Below are positions 23,250 through 33,597 of a DNA stretch of 64,000 nucleotides, piece by piece; position 1 is the stretch's first letter; each line of letters starts with the position of its first letter. A program made the position numbers and the translations under genes. The notes under the pieces are model-generated. The model was not told the DNA's origin. It ran no database searches and saw only the letters and a list, made by a program, of their open reading frames with translations. Origin of the DNA: Sediminibacterium sp. Gen4 (GTDB lineage: Bacteria > Bacteroidota > Bacteroidia > Chitinophagales > Chitinophagaceae); contig JACBFI010000015.1 of NCBI GenBank assembly GCA_013391385.1, forward strand, positions 16,202-80,201, given 5' to 3'.

Positions 23250-26231
23250 ATGCTGAGTATGCAGAAACGTTATCTACTGAAAACGCTGCTTCTATTGTTC
23301 TTCTTTATGAAGATGATAGATGCAGGTGCTCAAGGCTTCACAGCCTCGGGTACAGTTAAAGAAAGCGTAACAGGGAATCCACTTGCAGGAGTATCTGTTA
23401 CCATCAAAGGCACCAAACAGGTGACTACTACCGACGCGAGCGGTAATTTTTCAATTAAACCCACCGGTAGAACTGCGGTGCTGGTACTAAACTATGTTGG
23501 TTATAAAACAGCAGAAGTAAGTGTATCGGCAGACAGACCTACCGTGAGCATCATGATGGAAGAAGAGATCAATCCACTGAAAGAAGTGGTAATTACGGGT
23601 CTGGCTTCTTCGATCAAACGTTCTAACCTTGCCAATGCAGTAACTACGGTTTCTGCGCGTGACCTTACCGGTACTACACAGATTCAAACCACAGATGGTG
23701 CGTTGTACGGAAAAGTTCCCGGTGCTACCATTCGTATGAACTCTGGTGCACCCGGTGGTGGTATCAACATTCAATTACGTGGTTTATCTAGTCTTACTCA
23801 GGCTTCTGCGCCACTGATTGTATTGGATGGTGTGTACATCAGTAATGACTTTCAGCGTACCGGTCGTGCATCGGTAACCGGTGCAGGTGCTGCGAATCAG
23901 GATGATGGTGCCAACCGTTTGGCTGATATCAACCCAGCCGATATCGAAAGTATTGAAGTATTGAAAGGTCCATCCGCAGCAGCCATGTACGGTACCCGTG
24001 CGAATGCCGGTGTATTGGTGATCAATACCAGAAAAGGTGTTGCAGGAAAAACAACCATCAGCTTTGCACAAGACATCGGTTTTGCAACGCCATTGAAGTT
24101 GATGGGCGTTGACAACTGGAGTGAAGCAAAGATCAACACTTTCTTCCCTGTTGCCAGAAGACCGATTGAATTAACACGTTATCAGAATGCAGTAGCTACA
24201 GGCACTTTCATTGACTATGAAGATTATTTCTACGGAAATACAGCATCCCTGCTGAACAGCCGTTTGAGTGTTCGTGGTGGTGATGAAAAAACCAAGTTCT
24301 TCATTTCAGGTTCCATGACAGATGAAGGTGGTACGGTGAGAAGAACAGGGTTTGAGCGTCAGTCTATTCGTGCAAATATTGATCATAAACTAACCAAAGA
24401 CATCACACTAACAGTTAACTCAAACTACAGCCGCAGTAATACCGATCGTGGTTTTACCGGTAACCAGAATAACTCAGGTGCCAGTATTGGTTACAATATT
24501 GCATATGTTCCAAACTACTTTGATCTGAGACCGGTGAATGGTATCTATCCAGCGAATCCTTACTTCGCAGAGAATCCGGTTCATGTAACAGATAAGGGTA
24601 TCAATAACTCATTGGTGAATCGTTTCATTCAATCATTTGGTTTAGACATCAACCTGCTTCGCACAGAAAAATCACAGTTGAAATTCAAAGCCAATGGTGG
24701 TTTGGATTTCTTCCAGAATTCTACCAAAGTGTATTTGCCGGATGATCTCCAGTTCCAGCGTGCACAAGCCAATCCGGGTGATGTGCTCGTAGGTAGACAA
24801 CAAACCATGAACACCAATTTCCAGGCTGCGATGGTGTACAATTGGGAATTGAAAAAAGTGAGCATGACTACACAAGCGGGTATGGTTCGTTTGGATTTCA
24901 AAAATGATGGAATCTTTAACCGCGGTCGTGGTTTGGCTCCGGGACAATCTAATATCAAACAAGCTACTGTTCAAGAAGTAGAAGCACAGTTTGAGAATTC
25001 TCAAAGAGACGTGGGTATCTTCTTACAACAGGAAGCAAATTTTGAAGACAAGATCATTGGTACAGTGGGTATCCGTTGGGATAAATCCAATACCAATGGT
25101 GATCCGAATAAATACTATGCATTCCCGAAAGCATCATTGGCAGTGAACCTGACCAATTTTGATTTCTGGAAATCACGCACCATTACACAGTTGAAACCAC
25201 GTATAGCTTATGGTCAAACAGCAGGTCCTGTACCATTTGGTGCCACCTTTACTTCGCTGGGTGGTGTGAACATTGGTGGTTTATTGGGTTCAACAGTTGC
25301 TGTGAATGTGGGTAACCTCAACATCAGACCTGAGAGAGCAGAAGAAATTGAATTTGGTTTGGATGCGGGCTTCTTCAATAACAAAATTTTGTTTGAAGGA
25401 ACTTACTATATCAAAACTACCAAAGACAATTTACAGCCTTTGAATCTTTCTCCTTCAACAGGTGTAGCAACTACACTGAGTAATGAAGCAGAGATGAGAA
25501 ACAAAGGTATTGAGTTGGCTTTATCCGGTACGGTGATTCAAAAAGAAAAGATCAGGTGGTCAACCCGTTTGATGTGGTGGAAGAATGATGTAGTGTTAAC
25601 CAGACTGGGTATTCCTTCTTATACAGCAGGTGCTTTCGGTACAGCACTGGGTACTTTCCTGTATCAGCAAGGTGTAGCACCTACTACCATCGTAGGTACT
25701 CCGGCGGTTTCTCCGGGTGTATTTACAGTGTGGGGAAATGCGCAGCCTGACTGGACTTCATCATGGTCTAACAACATTACTTTCCTGAAGAATTTTGATC
25801 TGAATTTCTTGATGGAATACCGTAGTGGTGGTGATAATATCAATCTGACTTCATTCCTTACTGATGGTGGTGGTACTACCAAAGGTTGGTTTGATGATGA
25901 TAATAAAGATGGTATTCCTAACGGACGTCAGCGTCCACCTGCACCGTATAACAATGCCGGTCGCTGGGTACAGGATGCAACCTTCCTGAAAGTACGTGAG
26001 ATCGGTTTATACTATACCGTTCCAAAAGAATTCTTAAGCCGCACATTTGGAAGAGTGATTCAGCGTGCTAAGGTTGGTTTCTCAGGAAACAATGTCTTCC
26101 TGGCAACAAAATATGTTGGTTATGATCCGGAAACATCCACATTTGGTGCACAAGCTATTGCCAATAACGTAGATGTGGCTCCTTATCCAACAGCCAGAAG
26201 ATTATTCTTTCACTTACAAATTGACTTCTAA
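23250..26231 (+). CDS. SusC/RagA family TonB-linked outer membrane protein (pair 1)
   Basis: A 993-aa TonB-dependent transporter for oligomeric nutrients. A signal peptide (to about 28) precedes a carboxypeptidase-regulatory-like domain (about 30-115: SGTVKESVTGNPLAGVSVTIKG), a TonB-box-like stretch (EVVITGLA), and a plug with YGKVPGATIRMNSG and the SusC signature ADIESIEVLKGPSAAAMYG. A long beta-barrel ends in the BAM-type terminal Phe (LQIDF). A second ATG at 23259 gives the same signal peptide without three residues. It pairs with the following SusD-like lipoprotein. Confidence 0.95.
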   Translation: MLSMQKRYLLKTLLLLFFFMKMIDAGAQGFTASGTVKESVTGNPLAGVSVTIKGTKQVTTTDASGNFSIKPTGRTAVLVLNYVGYKTAEVSVSADRPTVSIMMEEEINPLKEVVITGLASSIKRSNLANAVTTVSARDLTGTTQIQTTDGALYGKVPGATIRMNSGAPGGGINIQLRGLSSLTQASAPLIVLDGVYISNDFQRTGRASVTGAGAANQDDGANRLADINPADIESIEVLKGPSAAAMYGTRANAGVLVINTRKGVAGKTTISFAQDIGFATPLKLMGVDNWSEAKINTFFPVARRPIELTRYQNAVATGTFIDYEDYFYGNTASLLNSRLSVRGGDEKTKFFISGSMTDEGGTVRRTGFERQSIRANIDHKLTKDITLTVNSNYSRSNTDRGFTGNQNNSGASIGYNIAYVPNYFDLRPVNGIYPANPYFAENPVHVTDKGINNSLVNRFIQSFGLDINLLRTEKSQLKFKANGGLDFFQNSTKVYLPDDLQFQRAQANPGDVLVGRQQTMNTNFQAAMVYNWELKKVSMTTQAGMVRLDFKNDGIFNRGRGLAPGQSNIKQATVQEVEAQFENSQRDVGIFLQQEANFEDKIIGTVGIRWDKSNTNGDPNKYYAFPKASLAVNLTNFDFWKSRTITQLKPRIAYGQTAGPVPFGATFTSLGGVNIGGLLGSTVAVNVGNLNIRPERAEEIEFGLDAGFFNNKILFEGTYYIKTTKDNLQPLNLSPSTGVATTLSNEAEMRNKGIELALSGTVIQKEKIRWSTRLMWWKNDVVLTRLGIPSYTAGAFGTALGTFLYQQGVAPTTIVGTPAVSPGVFTVWGNAQPDWTSSWSNNITFLKNFDLNFLMEYRSGGDNINLTSFLTDGGGTTKGWFDDDNKDGIPNGRQRPPAPYNNAGRWVQDATFLKVREIGLYYTVPKEFLSRTFGRVIQRAKVGFSGNNVFLATKYVGYDPETSTFGAQAIANNVDVAPYPTARRLFFHLQIDF

Positions 26232-26323
26232 ATCACAAACACATGAAATGAGCCATGATGAAAGTTGATATCAATTGATTTTTTGGCGAATTCCATGTGA
26301 CTAAAATCAATAAACAGAGACAC

Positions 26324-27694
26324 ATGAAAAAGCTTCAAATACTATTAATAGCGGGTGCTGCAGCATTTCATTTTGCATGTAACCCACTGGAAGTAAAAGA
26401 GCTGGTTGATCCGAATAATCCAAGTGAGGCGAGTGTGTTGAACAATGCTACTCGTCGCCAGGTTCAGTTTCTGGTTACCGGTCTCGAACAAAGACACAAA
26501 GGATATGTCACTAATATTTGTCAGGCGTGGAATACTTTCGGAAGGGAAGTATGGTACCTGAATGGTTCTGATCCTCGCTTTCAAACCGATTGGTTAGGAC
26601 AGGCAGGTCGTGTACCTGATGCTGCTTACTTCGGATTTGGTGCAACAGGTGGCGGATCTTATGCAACACCTTATCAGTGTATCAAACAAGGCTATGTTTT
26701 GATTGATGCTGCAAATAATTCCGGTGAATTAACGGCTCCTGAAAAAAGAGCGGTTGCCGGTTTTGCAAAAACCATCATGGCATATCAATTCATGATTCCT
26801 GCCAACTGGCAATATGAAAACGGTATCCGTACTGATGTAAAAGATCCGTTGAAACCCGGTGGTTTCAGGTCTTATACTGCTGCAATGGGATTTGTTGATT
26901 CACTATTGAATGCAGGTTATGATGACCTGAATAATGGTGGTACTACTTTCCCATTCACACTAACAGCCGGATTTAATGGTTTTAATACCATCGATGGTTT
27001 GAAAAGATTGAACAGAGCGATAGCAGCGCGTTGCGCGATTTATCGTAAAGATTGGCAAGGTGCATTAACTGCATTGAACCTGTCGTTCATGAACCTGACC
27101 GGTGCTTTGGGCGTAGGTCCAGCACACACGTTTGGTGCACCACCGGATGGTTTCAATCCGATGTTTTATGTATTGGATGCAAATGTGAATACCATCATCG
27201 TTGTTCATCCTTCCGTTCTCGCAGATGCTACACCGGGTGATGCACGTGTTGCTGCTAAATTCCATCAGCGCGCTACACCGGTGACCATTACCACAGATGC
27301 GATGCCATTGGTTGGAACACACCAGGATAAAAGATGGGCAAGCAATACTTCACCCATGCCTTTCATTAAAAATGAAGAATTGATCTTGATCAAAGCTGAA
27401 GCGCATGCACAGTTAAACCAAACCACTGATGCCGTTAATGCGATCAATATCATTCGCAATGCTGCAAACATTGGTAACTATGGTGGCGCTACAACACAAG
27501 CCGCTTTGATCGATGAGATCTTGTATCAGCGTCGTTATTCACTGTGGGCTGAACCTTGGGGTCACCGCTGGATCGATGCGCGCAGATATGACAGACTCAA
27601 TACCATCCCTACTTCATTTGATCAGGGAACGATCTTCAAACAATTCCCTCGCCCTCAATCTGAGATCAACTGGGATTTGTATACGGGGGGGTAG
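26324..27694 (+). CDS. SusD/RagB family lipoprotein (pair 1)
   Basis: A 456-aa surface lipoprotein that caps its SusC partner and captures the substrate. The lipobox FHFAC puts the lipidated Cys at residue 19. The N-terminal TPR-like helices and the C-terminal RagB/SusD signature (QRRYSLWAEPWGHRWIDARRYDRL) are present, and the end PRPQSEINWD is canonical. The frame is open upstream to 26297, but the signal peptide begins at the ATG at 26324. Confidence 0.93.
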   Translation: MKKLQILLIAGAAAFHFACNPLEVKELVDPNNPSEASVLNNATRRQVQFLVTGLEQRHKGYVTNICQAWNTFGREVWYLNGSDPRFQTDWLGQAGRVPDAAYFGFGATGGGSYATPYQCIKQGYVLIDAANNSGELTAPEKRAVAGFAKTIMAYQFMIPANWQYENGIRTDVKDPLKPGGFRSYTAAMGFVDSLLNAGYDDLNNGGTTFPFTLTAGFNGFNTIDGLKRLNRAIAARCAIYRKDWQGALTALNLSFMNLTGALGVGPAHTFGAPPDGFNPMFYVLDANVNTIIVVHPSVLADATPGDARVAAKFHQRATPVTITTDAMPLVGTHQDKRWASNTSPMPFIKNEELILIKAEAHAQLNQTTDAVNAINIIRNAANIGNYGGATTQAALIDEILYQRRYSLWAEPWGHRWIDARRYDRLNTIPTSFDQGTIFKQFPRPQSEINWDLYTGG

Positions 27695-27696
27695 AT

Positions 27697-27735
27697 TTGA
27701 AAGTCAAAAGTCAAAAGTTAAAAATCAAAATAGTA
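27697..27735. repeat. short degenerate heptamer run (AGTCAAA words)
   Basis: AGTCAAA, AGTCAAA, AGTTAAA, AATCAAA in tandem begin two bases after the SusD stop codon. No complementary arm is visible, so this is a one-armed member of the array family. Confidence 0.7.
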
Positions 27736-27767
27736 GTGCGGCGCATTTTTTGCGCCGCACTTTTTTT
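27736..27767 (+). terminator. intrinsic terminator of SusCD pair 1
   Basis: A perfect 10-bp stem GTGCGGCGCA/TGCGCCGCAC with a TTTTT loop, followed by seven T. It lies 42 bp after the SusD stop. Confidence 0.93.
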
Positions 27768-27824
27768 GTTGGATATACAATTGTTATACGGTGTAACTGC
27801 TAATAGCTTAGATCTCTGCTTTGC

Positions 27825-27858
27825 AAAAAAAAAGCGGGTAAGAATACCCGCTCGCATT
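27825..27858. terminator. second terminator-like hairpin
   Basis: The stem AGCGGGTA/TACCCGCT with an AGAA loop (27833-27852) has a run of eight or more A on its left, which on the minus strand is a U-tract. It could stop transcription entering from the right. Confidence 0.6.
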
Positions 27859-27955
27859 TTTAAAAACTGACACATGAGAATGTCATACACAATATTATTA
27901 CATCACCACACCCCATAAAAACCTAAAACACTGAAAGGAAATAAATGATGACTGA

Positions 27956-28063
27956 AGTGGGAGTAGTGAGAGTGAGTAGTGAATAGTCAGTAGTGAGTAA
28001 AGAGCGCGCCTTACAAAACTCCCTACTCACTATCTTTCACCTTTCACCTTTCACTTTTCTCCA
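27956..28063. repeat. degenerate heptamer hairpin array (GTAGTGA / TTTCACC words)
   Basis: The left arm (27956-28002) has AGTAGTG, AGTAGTG, AATAGTC, AGTAGTG-type words. The right arm (28018-28063) has CTACTCA, CTATCTT, TCACCTT and TCACCTT-type words that can pair with it. The element contributes a false ATG-initiated 70-codon extension to the next SusC gene. Confidence 0.8.
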
Positions 28064-28202
28064 AAGGAGTCCTGTAGACACCTCTCACGCCCTCATTCCC
28101 CACCTTCAGTCGTTAAAAATTGAACTTCGGTTTTTAACATCAATTCGCATACGGGTTTTAGTGAAGTTTTGCTGTCTTCACAAAATAATAAACCGAATAA
28201 CT

Positions 28203-31199
28203 ATGCGAAAATTTGTACTACTGTGCTGCACCTTTTTATTAGGGTTGACGGCCATTGCTCAAAACAGAACCATCACAGGAAAGGTGGTTGACCGCGACAA
28301 TAACAAAATTGCCAATGCGAGCATCCAGATAAAAGGTACCAATACGGGTACTTCTGCGAATGCCGATGGACAATTTACTTTAACCATTCCTGCTACAGCA
28401 AAAATTTTAGTAGTATCTGCTGTTGGTTATGCAGATCGTGAAATCACACTCACGAATAACAATAACTATACGGTTCAGATTGATCCGGCTGTTAGTAATC
28501 TTGAAGAAGTTGTAGTAATAGGATATGGTACTGCCAGAAAAGCGGATGTAACAGGATCGATTGCATCAGTTAAAGCTCCCGATATTGAAAACAGACCTTT
28601 CTCTTCTGTAGATCGTGTTTTACAAGGTAAGGTTGCTGGTTTGCAGTCGGTATCTCCGAATGGATTGCCCGGTGGAAATCAGCAGATACTGATCAGAGGT
28701 GTTAGCTCTATCACTGCCAGCACGCAACCACTTTGGGTGATTGATGGTGTTCCGGTTAATTCAGGCGACGTATCAAGATTAGCGATTACCAATGGTACTA
28801 ATTTATTGAGTACTCTAAACCCGAATGATATTGAAGACATTACGGTGCTTAAAGATGCAGCATCACAATCTATTTATGGTAGCCGTGCTGCCAATGGGGT
28901 CATTCTTGTGACCACTAAAAAAGGACGCAGCGGAAAAATGCGATTCCGTTTTGACTCTGAAGTTGGGCAAAGTGATATCGCTTATGTTAACGATAGATAC
29001 AGACCATTAAATGCACAGGAATACCTTGATTTAACAAGGGAGGGGTTGACAAATTTAGGAGCAACCACTGCACAAATTAATTCCACACTAACCAGTCTTG
29101 GCTTAGGAAACGGAATTGATTTTGACTGGTATAATTCAACCGCGAGAAAAGGAACGCAGCAACAGTATAATTTAAGTGCTGAGGGCGGAAACGAAAAGAC
29201 TTCTTTCTTTGTTTCGGCAGGTAGATTTATTCAGGATGGTACCACAATTAATTCGCGTATGACAAGGAATAGTGGGAATATCCGGATTAACAGTAAACCG
29301 ACTGATCGTATCAGTTTTGGTGTGAATTTGAATGGAGGTGTGGTTTCCGGACGGTCACCATTAAATGGTGGCTCTTTTGGAAATCCTGTATTGAGTTCTT
29401 ATTTCCAGCTCCCAACAAGATCGGCTTATAACGCCGATGGTACGTTTAATATCTCCAATCTGGGTGGTTTACATAATACGGTGTTCCTTTCTGAAGTTGA
29501 TAAACGATTTAACCGACAAGTTAGTCTGAGAGGTAGTTTAACAGGTGAATATAAAATTCTGGATAATCTTCGTTTCAAAACAGCCTACGGTGTAGATTAT
29601 AATACATTCGAAGAAGACCAGTATAATAATCCACTTCATGGAGATGGTTTGGCCTCTAATGGTCGTGCGTTTGGTTATTATACACGATATTTTAATTGGG
29701 TTTGGACAAACACGTTGGATTATAAACAAAAGATTACTAAAAACGGAGATTTATCAGCCAATGTTCAGCTAGGTTATGAAAGTCAGAAATCGGATGGATA
29801 TTTTATTTCCGTACAGTCACAAGACTTTCCTCCAACTACAGCTTTGATCTATCCATCAGCAGGAGCGAGACCAACAACAGCTAGTGCTACTATTACTGAG
29901 TACACATTTCTCTCTCAATTTGCTTCTACTTCTGTCAACTACAAAAATAAATATGTTGCTTCAGGAAGTTTCAGAAGAGACGGTTCTTCCAGATTCGGAG
30001 CCAATAATCGATATGGTAATTTCTGGTCTGTAGGTGCTACATGGAATGTAGACAAAGAGAAGTTCATGGAGAAAATAGATTTTATTTCACAATTGAAACT
30101 TCGCTCATCATATGGGGTGAATGGTAATGCAGGTATTGGTAACTATGATGCCTTACCATTGTATGGTTTTGGTTTCAACTATAACCAGCAGCCAGGTAGT
30201 GCACCAACGAATGTTGGTGATCCAAATCTTACTTGGGAATTAAACAAGCCATTTAATGTGGGTATTGATATCGGATTATTGAAAAATAAAATCACTATTA
30301 CTGCTGATTATTATATAAGAAAATCTGAAAACCTGTTATTGGATGTACCACTTTCAAGGACTTCAGGTTTTGGAACTGCTACCAGAAATATAGGGGCTAT
30401 GGAAAATAGAGGTATTGAATTTGCGATTAGTGCTGCTGTGATGCAAAAACGCAATTTTAAATGGGATGTAGACTTCAATTTTGCCAATAATAAAAATATA
30501 GTGACAAGCTTACCCGGAGGTGCCGATATTCTTAGTGGAGCTTTTGTAATCAGACAGGGTGCTAGCATAAATTCTTTTTTCCAAAGAATTTATGCCGGTG
30601 TTGATCCTACAAACGGAAACCCGTTATGGTACACTGATGGTACAAGGAAAACGACTACAAATGTATATCCACCTGCAGCAGCAAGAGCTCTCGTAGGTCA
30701 ATCCTTACCCAAGTATTTCGGCTCACTGACCAATTCATTAACCTTTAAGAATTTTGTAGTAACTGCGCAATTCTATTACAATTTTGGAAATCAAGTGTAC
30801 AACACTTGGGGTAGTTATCAGTTGGGTGCAGGATTTGGAGCAACCTTTAATAAAGTTGCACGTATCCTGGATCGTTGGCAAAAACCTGGAGACCAGACGG
30901 ATATACCAAGATATGTATACAATGGTAATAACAACTTTCAACTGGCTTCAACTGCATGGATGAATAATGGTGATTTTATCCGTTTACGTGATATTCAGGT
31001 GGGCTATAATGTAGACAAGAAATTATTGGAGAAATTTGGGTTTACCAGTGCGAATTTCTATATCCGTGGTACCAATCTCTGGACATGGGTGAAGGACAAA
31101 GATTTACCATTTGACCCTGAACAGGGAACAACCAGTTCTACCAACCTGAATGTATTTATTCCAAAGACAATTACTGTAGGGTTGAATATTGCATTTTAA
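28203..31199 (+). CDS. SusC/RagA family TonB-linked outer membrane protein (pair 2)
   Basis: A 998-aa transporter. The signal peptide MRKFVLLCCTFLLGLTAIAQ starts at 28203; codons upstream to 27993 are repeat-derived. A carboxypeptidase-regulatory-like domain (NRTITGKVVDRDNNKIANAS) precedes the TonB-box-like EEVVVIGYG and the plug (VDRVLQGKVAGLQSVSPNG, DIEDITVLKDAASQSIYGSR). The barrel ends GLNIAF. The EEVVVIGYG spacing and the SIYGSRAANGVILVTTKKG signature are classic SusC. The next gene begins 20 bp after its stop. Confidence 0.95.
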   Translation: MRKFVLLCCTFLLGLTAIAQNRTITGKVVDRDNNKIANASIQIKGTNTGTSANADGQFTLTIPATAKILVVSAVGYADREITLTNNNNYTVQIDPAVSNLEEVVVIGYGTARKADVTGSIASVKAPDIENRPFSSVDRVLQGKVAGLQSVSPNGLPGGNQQILIRGVSSITASTQPLWVIDGVPVNSGDVSRLAITNGTNLLSTLNPNDIEDITVLKDAASQSIYGSRAANGVILVTTKKGRSGKMRFRFDSEVGQSDIAYVNDRYRPLNAQEYLDLTREGLTNLGATTAQINSTLTSLGLGNGIDFDWYNSTARKGTQQQYNLSAEGGNEKTSFFVSAGRFIQDGTTINSRMTRNSGNIRINSKPTDRISFGVNLNGGVVSGRSPLNGGSFGNPVLSSYFQLPTRSAYNADGTFNISNLGGLHNTVFLSEVDKRFNRQVSLRGSLTGEYKILDNLRFKTAYGVDYNTFEEDQYNNPLHGDGLASNGRAFGYYTRYFNWVWTNTLDYKQKITKNGDLSANVQLGYESQKSDGYFISVQSQDFPPTTALIYPSAGARPTTASATITEYTFLSQFASTSVNYKNKYVASGSFRRDGSSRFGANNRYGNFWSVGATWNVDKEKFMEKIDFISQLKLRSSYGVNGNAGIGNYDALPLYGFGFNYNQQPGSAPTNVGDPNLTWELNKPFNVGIDIGLLKNKITITADYYIRKSENLLLDVPLSRTSGFGTATRNIGAMENRGIEFAISAAVMQKRNFKWDVDFNFANNKNIVTSLPGGADILSGAFVIRQGASINSFFQRIYAGVDPTNGNPLWYTDGTRKTTTNVYPPAAARALVGQSLPKYFGSLTNSLTFKNFVVTAQFYYNFGNQVYNTWGSYQLGAGFGATFNKVARILDRWQKPGDQTDIPRYVYNGNNNFQLASTAWMNNGDFIRLRDIQVGYNVDKKLLEKFGFTSANFYIRGTNLWTWVKDKDLPFDPEQGTTSSTNLNVFIPKTITVGLNIAF

Positions 31200-31219
31200 T
31201 TCACACAAAATAATTACCA

Positions 31220-32638
31220 ATGAAACGTAGTTCTAAACATATATCACTTGCAGTAATCTTGGGTGTATCATTATTCCTGTTTTCCTGCAAGAAAGAATTT
31301 TTAAGTGTTGTTCCACCAACATCATTAACACCAGAACAAGCTTTGTCAACAGAGGCTGATTTACAGGTTGCCCTGAGAGGTGCATACCAGGGATTAAGAA
31401 CCGGTGTTACTTCCTATACAGCAGATATGTATGGTCGTTCTATACCCATACTCGGAGATTTGCTGGCTGATAATACTTATCAGTCTACACAGAATACCAA
31501 TCGGTACACATTGCATAACAATTTTACCTTCAATGTTACTGATGGAAATTCTATGGGTATTTGGTCGGGCTGTTACTCTGTAATATTGAGAACAAACAAT
31601 ATTATCAATTCAGCAATTGCTTCTAATGCGAATGTAGATCAGTATAAAGGAGAAGCACATGCAATAAGGGCATTGGCTTATTTTACCCTCATCCGCTTTT
31701 TCTCCAGACCATATACAGATGCACCAACAGGTCAAGGTGTGCCCATCATCACCACTTATGATCCCAGTGCAAAACCCGGTCGCAGTAGCATTGCAGAAGT
31801 GTACACTTTAATCAATGATGATTTAAATAAGGCTTATTCGCTTTTGACAAAGTTTACCAACTCATCCCAATTCAATAAGTATGCTGCAAAAGCACTTCAT
31901 GCTAAAGTGTATCTTACAATGGGTGATTTGGCAAATGCAAGAACAGCAGCATTGGATGTAATAAACAACGGAGGTTTTTCACCACTTACCACCGCCAATC
32001 ATGCCGGCTATTGGGCCAATTCAGCTATTACAACCAGCAAGCTGGAAACAATTTTTGAAGTATCATCTGATGCGGTTGGAAATCTTTCATTTGATGCTTT
32101 GTCCTATTTGTATAGTCAGGCAGGTAACTACGGTGACATGTTGTGTGCGGATGATTTGTATGCACTTTATGAAGCAGGTGATGTTCGACGTGCTTTGTAC
32201 CCAACGGGTACCAGAGGCGGGTTACCATCTGTATTTATAAATAAATATCCTGTTATTACAGGTGATGTGAGCGATACCAAAGTGCTTCGATTGAGTGAAA
32301 TGTACCTGATTGCAGCGGAAGCCTCTTTGCCAGCCAATGAAACAGATGCACGTACTTATGTAAATTTTGTTACCTCACGCAGAGGAGCATCTCCTATCAC
32401 TTCTACTGGTAGTCAGTTATTGGAAGACATCATTAGAGAAAGAAGAAAAGAACTGGCATTTGAAGGAGACAGATACTTTGATTTGATGAGGCTTAAGAGA
32501 ACTGTTCAGAGAAGCACAAATTATCCGGCTACAGCAAGATCAATTACGTATGATAATTACCGGAGAATTTTGCCAATCCCTCAAATCGAGACGGATGCAA
32601 ACCCAACTATTAAAGGACAACAGAACCCTGGTTACTAG
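31220..32638 (+). CDS. SusD/RagB family lipoprotein (pair 2)
   Basis: A 472-aa lipoprotein with lipobox LFSC (Cys 23) followed by KKEFL, typical of surface-exposed SusD proteins. The N-terminal SusD-like_3 region (TPEQALSTEADLQVALRGAYQGL) and the C-terminal signature (IIRERRKELAFEGDRYFDLMR, then ILPIPQIETDANP) are both clear. It partners with the preceding SusC. The substrate cannot be inferred, since no CAZyme lies next to this pair. Confidence 0.95.
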   Translation: MKRSSKHISLAVILGVSLFLFSCKKEFLSVVPPTSLTPEQALSTEADLQVALRGAYQGLRTGVTSYTADMYGRSIPILGDLLADNTYQSTQNTNRYTLHNNFTFNVTDGNSMGIWSGCYSVILRTNNIINSAIASNANVDQYKGEAHAIRALAYFTLIRFFSRPYTDAPTGQGVPIITTYDPSAKPGRSSIAEVYTLINDDLNKAYSLLTKFTNSSQFNKYAAKALHAKVYLTMGDLANARTAALDVINNGGFSPLTTANHAGYWANSAITTSKLETIFEVSSDAVGNLSFDALSYLYSQAGNYGDMLCADDLYALYEAGDVRRALYPTGTRGGLPSVFINKYPVITGDVSDTKVLRLSEMYLIAAEASLPANETDARTYVNFVTSRRGASPITSTGSQLLEDIIRERRKELAFEGDRYFDLMRLKRTVQRSTNYPATARSITYDNYRRILPIPQIETDANPTIKGQQNPGY

Positions 32639-32664
32639 TTGAATACATCTCAAGATGATGCGTT

Positions 32665-32693
32665 AAAAATGCTGCTTTCGGGCAGCATTTTTT
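32665..32693 (+). terminator. intrinsic terminator of SusCD pair 2
   Basis: The stem AAAAATGCTGC/GCAGCATTTTTT with a short loop near 32676-32681 is continuous with the U-tract. It starts 27 bp after the SusD stop. Confidence 0.88.
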
Positions 32694-33135
32694 ATTGCTT
32701 ATAAGTAAGCACTTGAAAATGTAAAAAACAGAAAATTATAAAAGGTATTATAAATAAACGAATGGAATTGTACTCTATTAAAATAGTATGATTTTTATAA
32801 GGAAGAACAACATGAGAATTTCGATAGATATGAGTGAAGTAACAAATGTATATGTTGCAAAATTCAGTCTTGTAAAAAAGACGGGGGCGTAGCATATGTA
32901 TGAAAACTATCAAATTCTACTGAGAATAATGTTCTGAAAGCCCTGCACAGCTTCATGATCTCAGTTTCATAAACAGCTATTCATGCTTTATGAATGAGAT
33001 GGTTGAATTACATAGATAAACCTACACCCTTTCTTACTGGTTAATATGCGTTGCATTTTTATGTAGTGGTAATATATGTCTGATTTCTAATGGACAAGAC
33101 ACAAGCTTTTATAACTAAATGTAAAAAAGGGCAAA
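32694..33135. other. 442-bp region with no gene seen
   Basis: AT-rich DNA between SusCD pair 2 and the LytTR gene. Short frames on both strands have no protein-like character. I see no repeat array, tRNA or clear promoter, although the regulatory region of the LytTR gene must lie here. Confidence 0.5.
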
Positions 33136-33597
33136 ATGGGAAAGTTTAATTTATCAATAGTATCTAATGGTGTAAATGGATTAATGGAAAATGATATGTT
33201 TGGTGCTTTTGCATTGCCATATGTACAGATGTCAACAACACAACCAGAGCCAAAACGAACACGTGTAATTGTAAGATTGGGTACAGAATATTTTGTGCTA
33301 TCGACACTGGAAGTCATGATGTTTTACACCGTCAATAAAATAGTATTCTGCATCACCAGTAACGCGAAGAAATATATAGTAGAAGGCACCAATCTGAACC
33401 AGCTTCTGGAAGAATTACCATCACAATTATTTTTCCGTGCCAACAGACAGGTCATTATCAATATACGCTTTATCCAGTCCTTCAAACCCATCGGTAATGG
33501 ACGCATACAGATCAATATGCAGCACGATATTTTTCAACCCATACAGGTAAGCCAGGAAAATGCATCGGAGTTCAGAAGATGGGTTGGGCAGTTGTAA
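33136..33597 (+). CDS. LytTR-domain DNA-binding protein
   Basis: A 153-aa protein whose second half is a LytTR domain: EYFVLSTLEVMMFYTVNKIV, YIVEGTNLNQLLEELPSQLF, FFRANRQVIINIRFIQSF and PIQVSQENASEFRRWV. The FRxNRQxIINxxxI signature is complete. There is no receiver domain; the first 45 residues (ending EPKRTRVIVRL) are a short linker. Such stand-alone LytTR proteins act as transcription factors, often for neighbouring genes. Here the following membrane-protein operon is a candidate target (inference). Confidence 0.9.
   Translation: MGKFNLSIVSNGVNGLMENDMFGAFALPYVQMSTTQPEPKRTRVIVRLGTEYFVLSTLEVMMFYTVNKIVFCITSNAKKYIVEGTNLNQLLEELPSQLFFRANRQVIINIRFIQSFKPIGNGRIQINMQHDIFQPIQVSQENASEFRRWVGQL

Noticed and set aside
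24629-25004. Minus-strand frames of about 110 codons inside SusC pair 1
   Set aside because: Antisense of a conserved barrel region; no start context or family resemblance.
27993-28202. 70-residue N-terminal extension of SusC pair 2
   Set aside because: The extension is read from a repeat array and would bury the clear signal peptide that starts at 28203.
32692-32913. Minus-strand 73-codon frame after SusD pair 2
   Set aside because: Rich in Ile, Phe, Tyr and His as expected from random AT-rich DNA and starts nowhere near a promoter-like box.
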